Assembly (NCBI RefSeq): GCF_014636865.1
Contig: NZ_BMER01000001.1
Span: 1,786,718-1,850,717, forward strand
Direction of reading: 5' to 3'
From: Parapedobacter pyrenivorans
GTDB lineage: Bacteria; Bacteroidota; Bacteroidia; Sphingobacteriales; Sphingobacteriaceae
DNA: 64,000 nt
Below, piece after piece: positions 7,534 through 16,102 of the stretch. Below the pieces are notes generated by a model. That model was not told where the DNA came from and did no database searches. It worked only from the letters and a program-made list of their open reading frames with translations. Made by a program: the position numbers and the translations under genes. Position 1 is the stretch's first letter; each line of letters begins with the position of its first letter.

Positions 7534-9429
7534 ATGATGCGTAAACTGATTTTTGCTTTTTCGGGCTGCTTCCTGCTGGCTTTGCTGACCTGTGGCTATG
7601 CGCAGGACAGGAATGTGTTGATCGATCAATGGCTATGGCCGGACTATACACTGGGGCAACAGGCTAGGAATCCCAAAGCCTATCAGTTGCAATGGGATAG
7701 CTTGCCGGTAGCGCTACTATCGCCTACCGGGCCGCATTACCGACTATTGGGGGCTTCTCCGACCGATGGTATGACCCTGGCCCTTCCTTCCGAGCACCGG
7801 TCGATGGATGCTTTTACCGTGGAGATGTGGCTCATTGACCATGTAAACCAACCGGTGGGAGCCACTGCGTATATGCGGAGTGGGCAGTCCGGCACCGGGC
7901 TGTCCTGGGTGCTGGGCTACCATGATAACCGGGTCTGGTTTTCGCTTCAACCCGAGGAACTGTTGCAAGACGGTGGTGAGCGACATGGTGCGGTTGAGCA
8001 CGTGCTTGATGGGGAAGGGTGGAAAGACCGATGGTGGCATGTGGTGGGGACCTACCAAGCGGGCAGGCTATCCCTCTACATCAACGGCGAGCTGGTTGAT
8101 GAACGCGAACTTGAAACCGATAGGCCGCTGCTATCCGGCGAGCCCCTGGAACTAGCTGGATATTTTGAGAAAGAACCCTACATGCAGCTTGGGGATTTGA
8201 TGAAGAACGTCCGGCTGCTGGATGGTGCACTCAGGCAACCCGAGATCGGCACCCGTTTCAATAGGCTCCGGGATATGGTTACCAGTGGACGGTTGTTGCC
8301 AGATCGGTTTCACTTCAATGCCGGGCCGTACCTCAATAACGTCAAGGAGGAAAGCATCCAGCTTGTCTGGGAAACCGACCGATCGGCACGGTCGGTGGTG
8401 CGGTATGGCGACCGGCTGCCCCTGGCAGATTCCCTGGTGTTCCAGCGGGAAGCGGGGGAACCCCACGAGGATGGTACGCGGAGCTACATCCGCAAAGCAA
8501 CGATTGACGGACTCCGCCCGGGAACGGCCTACTTTTATGAAATCGAAGCGACTGACACTGCGGACGCAACCATACGTTCGGGTACCTCCACATTCGCGAC
8601 CGCCCGGTCCGATGTGCAGGCCTACGCGTTTGCCGTCATCGGCGATACCGAAGGTCGCCCGCACATCAACAACCGCATTGCCAAGCTCGCTTGGGATGAA
8701 CGGCCGGATTTTGCCCTCCACCTCGGTGACGTCACCGACGGCGGCATGAAGGACAACAAGTATGAGTGGAATTACGAGTACTTCGCCGGAATGGGTCAGT
8801 TGCTGGAACGGATTCCATTTTTTCCCGTGCCGGGCAACGGCGAAGACGACCTATACTGGTACAATCGCTATCACGCATTGCCCAGCACCACCGGTTATTA
8901 CCGCTTCGCTCAAGGCGATGCCGAGTTTTTCATGCTGGATACCAACCATCCAAGAGATTTGCAACCGGGAGGCAAACAATACCAATGGCTGGAGGACGCA
9001 CTGAAAACCTCCACCGCAAGGTGGAAATTCGTTGCCCATCACCATGCCATTTATTCGGCCGACGACGATGACTACGGCAATTCGTGGTTGGGGCCGGCTG
9101 CGTTGGGCGACACCGAGCTTCAGCAGTTGGCGCCGCTGTACGAGCGATATCAGGTAGACGTCGTTTTTTATGGCCACCTGCATACCTACCAGCGTACCCG
9201 TCCCATACGTGAAGGGCACATCGAACCGGGTGGGGTCACCTATATCCAAGCCGGCGGTGCCGGGGGCAATTTAGAGGATTTCACACCCACACGTGCATGG
9301 TACAGCGCGAAAACATACCGTGGTCATCATTACTGCATGGTGCAGCTTGTCGGCGATACGCTGACGCTCCATGTGTATGACATAGTCGGAAACCTGCGTG
9401 ATTACTTGTCCCTACAGAAAAAGAAGTAA
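7534..9429 (+). CDS. Exported LamG/FN3/metallophosphoesterase fusion with an altered GNHE motif
   Basis: About 631 residues starting at ATG 7534, which places the signal peptide (ending CGYAQD) correctly; an upstream ATG at 7498 would bury it. Residues about 25-245 are a LamG-like jelly roll (FTVEMWLID, WKDRWWHVVGTYQAGRL). A fibronectin-III-like segment (FHFNAGPYLNN to TAYFYEIEA) and a calcineurin-like domain close to that of the 4834 protein follow. The metal motifs IGDTEG, LGDVTDGG, VAHHHA and GHLHTYQR are kept, but GNHE reads GNGEDD: the usual His, the general acid in many phosphoesterases, is replaced by Gly. It lies 10 nt after the first PLP-enzyme gene and 1 nt before the second, so operon membership is certain. 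Predicted to act outside the inner membrane. Confidence 0.8.
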   Translation: MMRKLIFAFSGCFLLALLTCGYAQDRNVLIDQWLWPDYTLGQQARNPKAYQLQWDSLPVALLSPTGPHYRLLGASPTDGMTLALPSEHRSMDAFTVEMWLIDHVNQPVGATAYMRSGQSGTGLSWVLGYHDNRVWFSLQPEELLQDGGERHGAVEHVLDGEGWKDRWWHVVGTYQAGRLSLYINGELVDERELETDRPLLSGEPLELAGYFEKEPYMQLGDLMKNVRLLDGALRQPEIGTRFNRLRDMVTSGRLLPDRFHFNAGPYLNNVKEESIQLVWETDRSARSVVRYGDRLPLADSLVFQREAGEPHEDGTRSYIRKATIDGLRPGTAYFYEIEATDTADATIRSGTSTFATARSDVQAYAFAVIGDTEGRPHINNRIAKLAWDERPDFALHLGDVTDGGMKDNKYEWNYEYFAGMGQLLERIPFFPVPGNGEDDLYWYNRYHALPSTTGYYRFAQGDAEFFMLDTNHPRDLQPGGKQYQWLEDALKTSTARWKFVAHHHAIYSADDDDYGNSWLGPAALGDTELQQLAPLYERYQVDVVFYGHLHTYQRTRPIREGHIEPGGVTYIQAGGAGGNLEDFTPTRAWYSAKTYRGHHYCMVQLVGDTLTLHVYDIVGNLRDYLSLQKKK

Positions 9430-9430
9430 G

Positions 9431-10813
9431 ATGAGCACCATACCCATCGCGAACGAACAAATCTCACGTGAACAGGGGGACATCAATGCCAGCGAACTGC
9501 GCGACCGGTATCTTTCGGGGCTCGATGCGCAAACCCGCGACTGGATCGCCGCCGATGCCGCAACCTTCCTGCATCAGGCACTTTCTACGCCGGTAATGAA
9601 CGTCCTGTCAAAAACCGAAGGTGCCGGTATCTATGACCTACAGGGCAATGAATACCTCGATTTACACGGCAACGGCGTTCACAACGCCGGATTTTCCAAT
9701 CCGGAAGTAATCGCGGCGGTCATTCAGCAATTGCAGTCGCAGTTGGCCTTCACCCCGCGTCGCTATACGAACATTCCGGCCATCCGGCTTGCACAAAAAC
9801 TGGTTGCGCTGACGCCGCAGCCGCTTACCCGCGTCTTGTTCTGTCCCGGAGGATCAGAAGCCATTGAGATGGCCATTACACTAGCCAAGCAGGTTACCGG
9901 ACGCTGGAAAACACTTTCCTATTGGGATTCCTACCACGGCAACGGTTTCCAGGCAGCAAGTGTCGGGGGCGAAGAGCATTTCACCGGTGGCAATGGTCCG
10001 ATGGTTCCCGGGGCCTTCCACGTGGAATTTCCCAACTACTACCGCAACCCATGGGGGTTGACCGACGTCAAAGCCATCGATGAGCACTACATCCGGCAGC
10101 TGGAAGTAATTTTGCAACGGCATCCCGATGTAGCAGCCCTGGTGGCCGAACCCATCTCCGCGACACCAGTTGTCCCGTCAAAGCACTATTGGGAGCGTAT
10201 ACGCGCCCTGTGCGACCGGTACGGTATTTTCCTGATTTTCGACGAAATTATCGAGGGGCTGGGAAGGACAGGCCGGTGGTTTGCCTGCGACCATTACGTT
10301 ACACCGGATGTACTGGTGATCGGCAAGTCCCTGGGCGGTGGGCTGTTGCCACTTGCCGGCATCGTTACCAAGGAGGAGTTTAACATCGTAGGCCACCGTT
10401 CCATCGGTCACTATACACACGAGAAGAATCCGTTGAGTGCCACGGCAGGCCTTGCAGCCATCCAATACCTGGAAAAACACCACATCATCGAACATGCAGC
10501 TGCGATGGGGACTTACCTGCTGGAAGGATTCCGCGCCATGCAACAGCGCTTCCCGGTCATCGGCCATGTGGCGGGAAAGGGACTGCACATCGGTCTTGAT
10601 CTGGTTACGGACCGGGCAACCAAGGAGCGCGCCTTTCGTTACGCTGAGCAAGTGATGTATACGTGCATGGAAAATGGAGTGGCCTTTAAAGTCATCGAAG
10701 GCAATGTGGCGACCATCCGCCCCGCCCTGACCATCACCAAAGCGCAGAGCGATACCATACTATCCGTATTTGAATATGCATTTAACAAGATAAACCATCA
10801 CATAAAACCATAA
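9431..10813 (+). CDS. Class-III PLP-dependent aminotransferase or lyase (second paralogue)
   Basis: A 460-residue homologue of the 6153 protein. The shared N-terminal landmarks are FLHQALSTP, YLDLHGNGVHNAGF and FTPRRYTNIPA; the PLP-site motifs are CPGGSEAIEMAITLA, FDEIIEGLGRTG and IGKSLGGG (Lys299). The two proteins diverge in the active-site loops (DEIP versus DEII; GAGIMP versus GGGLLP), which suggests different substrates or reaction types within one pathway. The start ATG at 9431 lies 1 nt after the preceding stop, and the next gene begins 1 nt after its own. Of the two, one may act as a transaminase and the other as an ammonia-lyase of the kind described for hydroxylated aminoethylphosphonate (PbfA); this is inference from neighbours. 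Confidence 0.8.
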   Translation: MSTIPIANEQISREQGDINASELRDRYLSGLDAQTRDWIAADAATFLHQALSTPVMNVLSKTEGAGIYDLQGNEYLDLHGNGVHNAGFSNPEVIAAVIQQLQSQLAFTPRRYTNIPAIRLAQKLVALTPQPLTRVLFCPGGSEAIEMAITLAKQVTGRWKTLSYWDSYHGNGFQAASVGGEEHFTGGNGPMVPGAFHVEFPNYYRNPWGLTDVKAIDEHYIRQLEVILQRHPDVAALVAEPISATPVVPSKHYWERIRALCDRYGIFLIFDEIIEGLGRTGRWFACDHYVTPDVLVIGKSLGGGLLPLAGIVTKEEFNIVGHRSIGHYTHEKNPLSATAGLAAIQYLEKHHIIEHAAAMGTYLLEGFRAMQQRFPVIGHVAGKGLHIGLDLVTDRATKERAFRYAEQVMYTCMENGVAFKVIEGNVATIRPALTITKAQSDTILSVFEYAFNKINHHIKP

Positions 10814-10814
10814 G

Positions 10815-11738
10815 ATGAAATTACCACAATACGTATTGATAGCGGTCGCATTTCTGGTAGCCAGCTGCGCGACTGATTCCCCCAAAACCCCACAGGGCAT
10901 CCAGCACGTCATTATTATCGGTATTGACGGACTGAGCAGCACGGGATTGCGCGATGCCAGCACGCCGACCATGGATAGCCTGATTGCACAGGGTAGCATC
11001 GTTTGGAATGCGCGTACGGTTCTCCCTTCGGTTAGCAGTCCGAATTGGGCGTCCATGATACACGGTGCGGGGCCCGAGCAGCATGGCATTACCAGCAATG
11101 AATGGGACCCGGACAGCATCGGACTTCCGCCCGTTGTACGGGGTGAAAATGGGCGGTTTCCATCCGTATTCGATGTGGTGCATGCACAGTGGCCCGATGC
11201 CGAAATCGGGGCCGTTTACGAGTGGGGCGGTTTTGGCCGCTTGTATGATAAGGCATCCGTCAGCTACGACGCACACTTCAATACGCCGGATTCCACAGCA
11301 GTAGCATTTAGCGAATACATCGCCACCAAAAAGCCGGTATTTGCATTTATCCAATTGGATCATGTTGACCACGCTGGGCATCACTATGGGCATATGACCG
11401 ACGAGTACCTTACTGCCATCACCCATGCGGATTCCCTGGTTGCACTCATTTTGCACGGGATTGCCCATGCGGGGATTGCAGACCAGACGCTGCTGCTCAT
11501 TTCTTCCGATCATGGCGGTATTGGCCATGGCCATGGTGGCGAGCATCCCGAAGAGGTCACCATCCCCATCCTCATCACCGGCCCGGGAGTAAAGCCTGGG
11601 TACGTGGTGCAGCAACCCACTTATACCTATGACATTGCGGCAACGGCAGCGTTTGCCTTGGGCATTACCCAGCCCTATGCATGGATTGGGCGACCCATCA
11701 AACCAGCTTTCACAGGCTTTGAAGAACCGGTTAACTAA
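10815..11738 (+). CDS. NPP-family phosphodiesterase lipoprotein (alkaline phosphatase superfamily)
   Basis: A 307-residue lipoprotein with lipobox VASC (Cys18), so predicted to sit in the periplasm or at the outer membrane. The complete bimetal site of nucleotide pyrophosphatase/phosphodiesterases is visible: IIGIDG (Asp38), LPSVSSPNW (Ser74 at the nucleophile position, where Thr is commoner), DHAGH in the DxxxH motif, SSDHGG, and a His-rich GHGHGGEHPEE segment near the last metal ligand. The family cleaves phosphodiesters, and relatives include phosphonoacetate hydrolases, so a C-P bond substrate is also possible. It is shorter than the LamG-fused paralogue at 1132 and, unlike it, looks catalytically intact. 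It lies 1 nt after the second PLP-enzyme gene; 41 A-rich bases precede the next gene. Confidence 0.82.
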   Translation: MKLPQYVLIAVAFLVASCATDSPKTPQGIQHVIIIGIDGLSSTGLRDASTPTMDSLIAQGSIVWNARTVLPSVSSPNWASMIHGAGPEQHGITSNEWDPDSIGLPPVVRGENGRFPSVFDVVHAQWPDAEIGAVYEWGGFGRLYDKASVSYDAHFNTPDSTAVAFSEYIATKKPVFAFIQLDHVDHAGHHYGHMTDEYLTAITHADSLVALILHGIAHAGIADQTLLLISSDHGGIGHGHGGEHPEEVTIPILITGPGVKPGYVVQQPTYTYDIAATAAFALGITQPYAWIGRPIKPAFTGFEEPVN

Positions 11739-11779
11739 ATAGTAAGTAAAAAGTAAAAAATAAAAAGCAGAAGAGAGCG

Positions 11780-12463
11780 ATGAGTATTGCATTAGTAGTT
11801 TTTGATATTGCCGGAACAACTGTCCGAGATAATGATAACGTGGGTGAAGCCTTTCAGGCGGCCCTGGATAAGTTCGGTTACCAAATTCCGTTGGAGCAGA
11901 TCAATCCATATATGGGTTACGAAAAGAACAAGGCGATCCGGGAGATCCTCAAAACCTATCAGGGAGGCCCGGAGGTCATCGATGAGGATCATGTCGCCGC
12001 CATCCACCGCTCGTTCGTGGGTCGCATGGTACGGTACTACGAAACCCGGGAAATCGAACCGTTGCCCCATGTCGAAGAGACATTTGCCAAACTGCACGAA
12101 CGAGGAATCCAAGTCGCCCTCAATACCGGATTTTCGCGGAATATCGCGGACGTGATCGTTGAGAAGCTCGGTTGGTTTGACCGGCAATTGATTGATTTTA
12201 TGATCGCGTCTGATGAAGTGTCGAGCGGAAGACCTTATCCGAATATGATCCATAAATTGATGGCAAAAGCGGGTGTCGAGGATCCCTTGCAGGTGGCCAA
12301 AGTAGGCGATACCGAAGTAGACATCAATGAGGGCCGGAATGCGGCTTGCCGCTATGTAGTCGGTGTGACAACCGGAGCCTATACCCGTGAGCAGCTCGAA
12401 CCTTACCATCCGACGCACATCATCGACGACATCGCTGACGTGATGGATATCGTATCTGCCTGA
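11780..12463 (+). CDS. Phosphonatase-like HAD hydrolase (TIGR03351/PhnX-like family)
   Basis: A 227-residue cytosolic HAD-superfamily enzyme. The nucleophile motif is VFDIAGTT (Asp9), with Ala instead of Asp at the +2 position: exactly the DxAGT signature that separates phosphonoacetaldehyde hydrolase and its closest relatives from ordinary HAD phosphatases. Further motifs are LNTGFSR (motif II), the Arg-containing SSGRPYPNMI (Arg in place of the usual HAD Lys) and KVGDTEVDINEGRNA (motif IV). The TIGR03351 family is known to occur beside a TIGR03364 FAD oxidoreductase, which is also present here at 13793. Likely role: cleavage of the C-P bond of a 2-oxoalkylphosphonate, releasing phosphate. 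One base separates its stop from the next start. Confidence 0.85.
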   Translation: MSIALVVFDIAGTTVRDNDNVGEAFQAALDKFGYQIPLEQINPYMGYEKNKAIREILKTYQGGPEVIDEDHVAAIHRSFVGRMVRYYETREIEPLPHVEETFAKLHERGIQVALNTGFSRNIADVIVEKLGWFDRQLIDFMIASDEVSSGRPYPNMIHKLMAKAGVEDPLQVAKVGDTEVDINEGRNAACRYVVGVTTGAYTREQLEPYHPTHIIDDIADVMDIVSA

Positions 12464-12464
12464 C

Positions 12465-13796
12465 ATGCGACATTGGGTTGGCACGATACGGAACAACGTA
12501 GGGCAATTGCCTTACCGGTATGCGATGTTGCTGATGGGGCTAGCCGCCTTTGGCTGCTATACCAGCATGTATGCCTTCCGTAAGGCATTTACGGCCGGAA
12601 CATTTGAAGGAATTTCCTTTTGGGGGATCGACTATAAAGTGTGGTTGGTCATTGCACAGGTATTTGGTTACATGCTGAGCAAATTCTATGGAATCCGGTT
12701 TATCGCTGAGCTTGGAGAGCGGGGCAGGGGGTATAAGATTATCATACTCGTAGGTATTGCCTGGGTGGCATTGCTGGGATTTGCAGTGATTCCTGCCCCT
12801 TACAACATTGTCTTCCTGTTTATGAACGGGCTGCCATTGGGAATGATCTGGGGGCTCGTCTTTTCCTACCTGGAAGGACGCCGGGCCACGGAATTCCTCG
12901 GGTCGGTGATGAGTGTAAGCCTGGTATTTGCCTCGGGCTTCGTCAAGACCACGGGCCGGACCCTCATTGAAAGCCATCACATTTCTGAAACCTGGATGCC
13001 GTTTTGCACGGGATTGCTTTTCGTGGTTCCATTGTTGGCATGTACGCTGTTGTTGGAATGGTTGCCGTCGCCAGATGCGCAGGATAAGGTGATGCGTACT
13101 GAGCGGAAGGCAATGGGGAAGCAGGAACGGAAGACGTTTATCCAGACCTATCTCCCCGGATTGGTGCTCACGGTAGGGGCTTATTTGTTATTTACGATTA
13201 TCCGTGATGTACGTGATAATTTCGAAGTCGAGATTTGGTCGGCAGTGGGCATCTCCGATAAACACATCTATGCACAGACCGATACCGCAATCGCCTTAGC
13301 GGTTTTGATGATGATGGCCTTGCTGATTTTCGTAAAAAACAACAAGACAGCCTTTACCTTAATTCACTTGATGGTGATCTGCGGATGTGTGTGTGCCGGT
13401 CTGGCGACGTGGCTGTTCCAACAAGGGAGCATCGGAAGTATCGGCTGGATGACGGTCGCCGGCTTGGGGGTATATATGGTGTACATTCCCTACAACGCTA
13501 TTTTTTTCGAACGCATGCTGGCCAGTTTTCAGCATCGGGGCAATATCGGTTTCGTGATGTACGTGGCCGATGCCATCGGTTACCTCGGTAGCGTAAGCGT
13601 GCTCGTTGTGAAGGAGCTGGGGTTTGTACACCTAAGTTGGGGTGCATTTTATAAACAGGCGCTGTTGATTGCGGCACTGCTGGGCGTAATTTTGGTAAGC
13701 CTCTCCCTGCTGTATTTCCACCAGAAGTGGGGGAGTAAAAGGGGAAAAAGTAAACATCCATTGGTAGAAGGGACAGTTAGTTATTCAGGCATATGA
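12465..13796 (+). CDS. DUF5690-family membrane protein, probable MFS-like transporter
   Basis: A 443-residue integral membrane protein with about 12 hydrophobic segments in two groups and a charged central loop (about residues 200-225, rich in Lys, Arg and Glu). This is the layout of major facilitator carriers. Sequence landmarks are YTSMYAFRKAFTAGTFEG near the start, SYLEGRRATEFLGSVMS and VYIPYNAIFFERMLASF. They fit DUF5690, a Bacteroidota family without assigned function. Its position, 1 nt after the phosphonatase-like gene and overlapping the FAD oxidoreductase gene by 4 nt, strongly suggests that it imports the substrate of that pathway. The direction and ligand are inferred from context only. 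Confidence 0.75.
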   Translation: MRHWVGTIRNNVGQLPYRYAMLLMGLAAFGCYTSMYAFRKAFTAGTFEGISFWGIDYKVWLVIAQVFGYMLSKFYGIRFIAELGERGRGYKIIILVGIAWVALLGFAVIPAPYNIVFLFMNGLPLGMIWGLVFSYLEGRRATEFLGSVMSVSLVFASGFVKTTGRTLIESHHISETWMPFCTGLLFVVPLLACTLLLEWLPSPDAQDKVMRTERKAMGKQERKTFIQTYLPGLVLTVGAYLLFTIIRDVRDNFEVEIWSAVGISDKHIYAQTDTAIALAVLMMMALLIFVKNNKTAFTLIHLMVICGCVCAGLATWLFQQGSIGSIGWMTVAGLGVYMVYIPYNAIFFERMLASFQHRGNIGFVMYVADAIGYLGSVSVLVVKELGFVHLSWGAFYKQALLIAALLGVILVSLSLLYFHQKWGSKRGKSKHPLVEGTVSYSGI

Positions 13797-14941
13797 ACAG
13801 TACACTAAAACCGACGGCCGTTGTCGTCGGCGCAGGAATCGTCGGACTGGCCGCCGCGAAGGCGTTGGCCGAACGGAATTTTCAGGTAACGGTATACGAG
13901 CGTCATCCGCAGGCGTTGGGTGCATCCATCCGTAATTTCGGGATGGTTTGGCCGGTGGGGCAACCCGCTGGAGCAGCTTACCAATGGGCCATCCGTTCAC
14001 GCGACATTTGGAAAGACATTTGCGCCAAAGGCGGGATATGGCATGAACAAACAGGATCCCTTCATCTGGCGTATGCCGATCGGGAAATTGCGGTGATGGA
14101 AGAATACGTGTCGCTGTACGGACGGGATCGTGACTGCGCGGTGCTCACCCCCGAACAGGTTGTCCAAAAGTCGCCGGCAGCGAACTCTTCCGGACTGAAA
14201 GGAGCGTTGTGGAGTGCAGAAGAGGTCATCGTGGACCCGCGGGAAGCGATAAGCGGGGTAGCAACGTACCTCGCCGAGCAGCGCGGTGTCGTGTTCCGGT
14301 GGAATATCTGTATTAATCAGGTTTCCGATTCAGCGGTCTATGTGGCTGGGAAGGTCGCTCAAAAAGCCGATTTGGTTGTGTTGTGTAGCGGTGCTGATTT
14401 CGAGACCCTTTATCCCGATCGGTTTGCATCATTGCCTATTACCAAATGCAAATTGCAGATGATGCGCCTGGTACCCCAGCCCAATGACTGGCGCATCGGA
14501 CCGCCCTTATGCGGCGGGCTGTCGTTGTTACACTACGGATCGTTTCAAGCCACAGATACGATTCAGCCACTTCGGCAATGGGCCGAGCAGGAAATGGCCG
14601 ACTACTTGAAGTGGGGTATACACGTGATGGTATCCCAGCATGGCAACGGAGAGCTTACGATCGGTGATTCGCACGAATACGGCCTGAGTCCCGATCCGTT
14701 TGACCGGCAAACGATTAACCAGTTGATTGTAGATTATCTCGGTACATTTGCCCGCTTCAAAGACCGCAGTTTGTCCCAATCGTGGAACGGCGTATATGCG
14801 AAAATGACCAACGGTGAAAACCATGTTTTTGAGCAACTCGGCAGCAATGTATATGCGTTGAATGCACTTAGCGGGGCGGGGATGACACTTTCTTTCGGAT
14901 TGGCGGAACATATTGTCGAGAAGATAGCGAGTTTGTCCTAG
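13793..14941 (+). CDS. FAD-dependent amine oxidoreductase, TIGR03364 (HpnW-like) family
   Basis: A 382-residue flavoprotein of the D-amino-acid-oxidase superfamily. The dinucleotide-binding motif VVVGAGIVGLAAAKALA lies at residues 9-25, followed by the strand-end acidic residue in VYERHP. ASIRNFGMVWPVGQPAG matches the flavin-contacting loop typical of TIGR03364 proteins, and NALSGAGMTLSFGLAEHI closes the fold. Members are found beside phosphonatase-like hydrolases and are proposed to deaminate or dealkylate an aminophosphonate. The start ATG overlaps the stop of the DUF5690 gene (ATGA), so the two are translationally coupled. It is the last gene of operon B; 162 nt separate it from the next gene. 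Together with the two upstream genes it forms the catabolic core of the locus. Confidence 0.85.
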   Translation: MNSTLKPTAVVVGAGIVGLAAAKALAERNFQVTVYERHPQALGASIRNFGMVWPVGQPAGAAYQWAIRSRDIWKDICAKGGIWHEQTGSLHLAYADREIAVMEEYVSLYGRDRDCAVLTPEQVVQKSPAANSSGLKGALWSAEEVIVDPREAISGVATYLAEQRGVVFRWNICINQVSDSAVYVAGKVAQKADLVVLCSGADFETLYPDRFASLPITKCKLQMMRLVPQPNDWRIGPPLCGGLSLLHYGSFQATDTIQPLRQWAEQEMADYLKWGIHVMVSQHGNGELTIGDSHEYGLSPDPFDRQTINQLIVDYLGTFARFKDRSLSQSWNGVYAKMTNGENHVFEQLGSNVYALNALSGAGMTLSFGLAEHIVEKIASLS

Positions 14942-15103
14942 TCTTATTTCAAATGCGTGCTGGGCCAATCGCCACCAAAATTAATGGGAGCCCATTCCCG
15001 GACGTACATTTGCGTTCATAAAGCAAATACATCGTTCAACGGAATATTGCGTAGAAGGTCACGATTAATTTCATTAAGTTTGGTTCGTTAAAAAAGAAAA
15101 ATC

Positions 15104-16024
15104 ATGCGTTTACTATCAATCATCATCGTAGGTCTCTTTTTTGGTATCGCGGGCGTTTTCGCCCAAGAACTGAATTTAGCAACGTTCAACGTGAGGAACG
15201 ATAATAATTCGTCAGATTCGGTTCGCGGCGATGGATGGAAAGTCCGATATCCCGTTATTGCCGACCTGATTCGGTTCCATGAATTTGACGTGTTCGGTAC
15301 CCAAGAAGCACTTCTCCATCAATTGGAAGACTTGAAGGAAAACCTACCGGGGTATGCCTATGTGGGCAAAGGCAGGGACGATGGGAAGCAGGCCGGTGAA
15401 TACTCGGCAATCTTCTACGATACGAGAAAATTCAAAGCATTGGAACACGGTGATTTTTGGCTCTCCGAGCAGACCGGCTTTCCGAATAAGGGTTGGGATG
15501 CGGCATTGCCCCGCATCTGCAGCTGGGTCAAACTGGAACTGCTGGAAAACGGAAAGACCTTGTACTTTTTCAACGTACATTTTGATCACGTTGGCGTCGT
15601 GGCGAGGAGTGAAAGCGCAAAACTAATCATCCGTAAAGTGAAGGAACTGGCGGGCGGTCATACGGCCGTATTAACCGGAGATTTTAACGTAGATCAGCAT
15701 AGTCCCAGTTATGCCGAACTCACAGGAACGCCGATAATGAAGGATGCCTTTGATATCGCCGAAGTGAAGTACGCCACGAACGGAACATTCAATAGCTTTA
15801 ACCCAAATAGCAAGACGGAGAGCCGAATAGACCACATATTTGTGACACCAGATTTCGAAGTGATTAAATATGGCGTACTGACAGATACTTATCGTTCAAA
15901 ATTACAAGATCAGGATGAGGCGTATACATCAAGTAATTTTCCCAAAGAAGTATCGTTGAAAGACTATCGGGCCAGGACACCCTCCGATCATTTCCCCGTA
16001 ATGGTGAAGGTGGTGATGCCTTAA
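15104..16024 (+). CDS. Exported endonuclease/exonuclease/phosphatase-family hydrolase
   Basis: A 306-residue protein with a clear signal peptide (cleavage after VFAQ, about residue 21). EEP-fold motifs are in order: LNLATFNVRND (Asn), GTQEALLHQL (the metal-binding Glu), FFNVHFDHVG, LTGDFNVDQHSPSY (Asp and Asn) and RIDHIFVT, ending TPSDHFPVMV (Asp-His). The family cleaves phosphodiesters in DNA, phospholipids or inositol phosphates. Exported Bacteroidota members of this type are often annotated as such without a defined substrate. It lies 162 nt after operon B and probably has its own promoter; its theme (exported phosphoesterase) nevertheless fits the upstream locus. Confidence 0.82.
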   Translation: MRLLSIIIVGLFFGIAGVFAQELNLATFNVRNDNNSSDSVRGDGWKVRYPVIADLIRFHEFDVFGTQEALLHQLEDLKENLPGYAYVGKGRDDGKQAGEYSAIFYDTRKFKALEHGDFWLSEQTGFPNKGWDAALPRICSWVKLELLENGKTLYFFNVHFDHVGVVARSESAKLIIRKVKELAGGHTAVLTGDFNVDQHSPSYAELTGTPIMKDAFDIAEVKYATNGTFNSFNPNSKTESRIDHIFVTPDFEVIKYGVLTDTYRSKLQDQDEAYTSSNFPKEVSLKDYRARTPSDHFPVMVKVVMP

Positions 16025-16102
16025 TATCACCCTGCTGTCATCAATTGGATAAATTTTTTAAACCCCGCCACAATTTGTTATCATTACACCAAATCAAATA
16101 TT

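Noticed and set aside
10821..11819. Long minus-strand open frame (332 codons)
   Set aside because: It is antisense to the phosphodiesterase gene at 10815, whose metal-site motifs are all in the plus-strand frame; the antisense product has no recognisable domain.
1..15000. SusC/SusD pair for the accessory locus
   Set aside because: None is present in the window; if it exists it must lie upstream of base 1.
15075..15082. TAAGTTTG upstream of the 15104 gene as promoter
   Set aside because: The -7 match is exact, but no TTTG-like box lies 18-22 nt upstream; the support is too thin to list as a feature.
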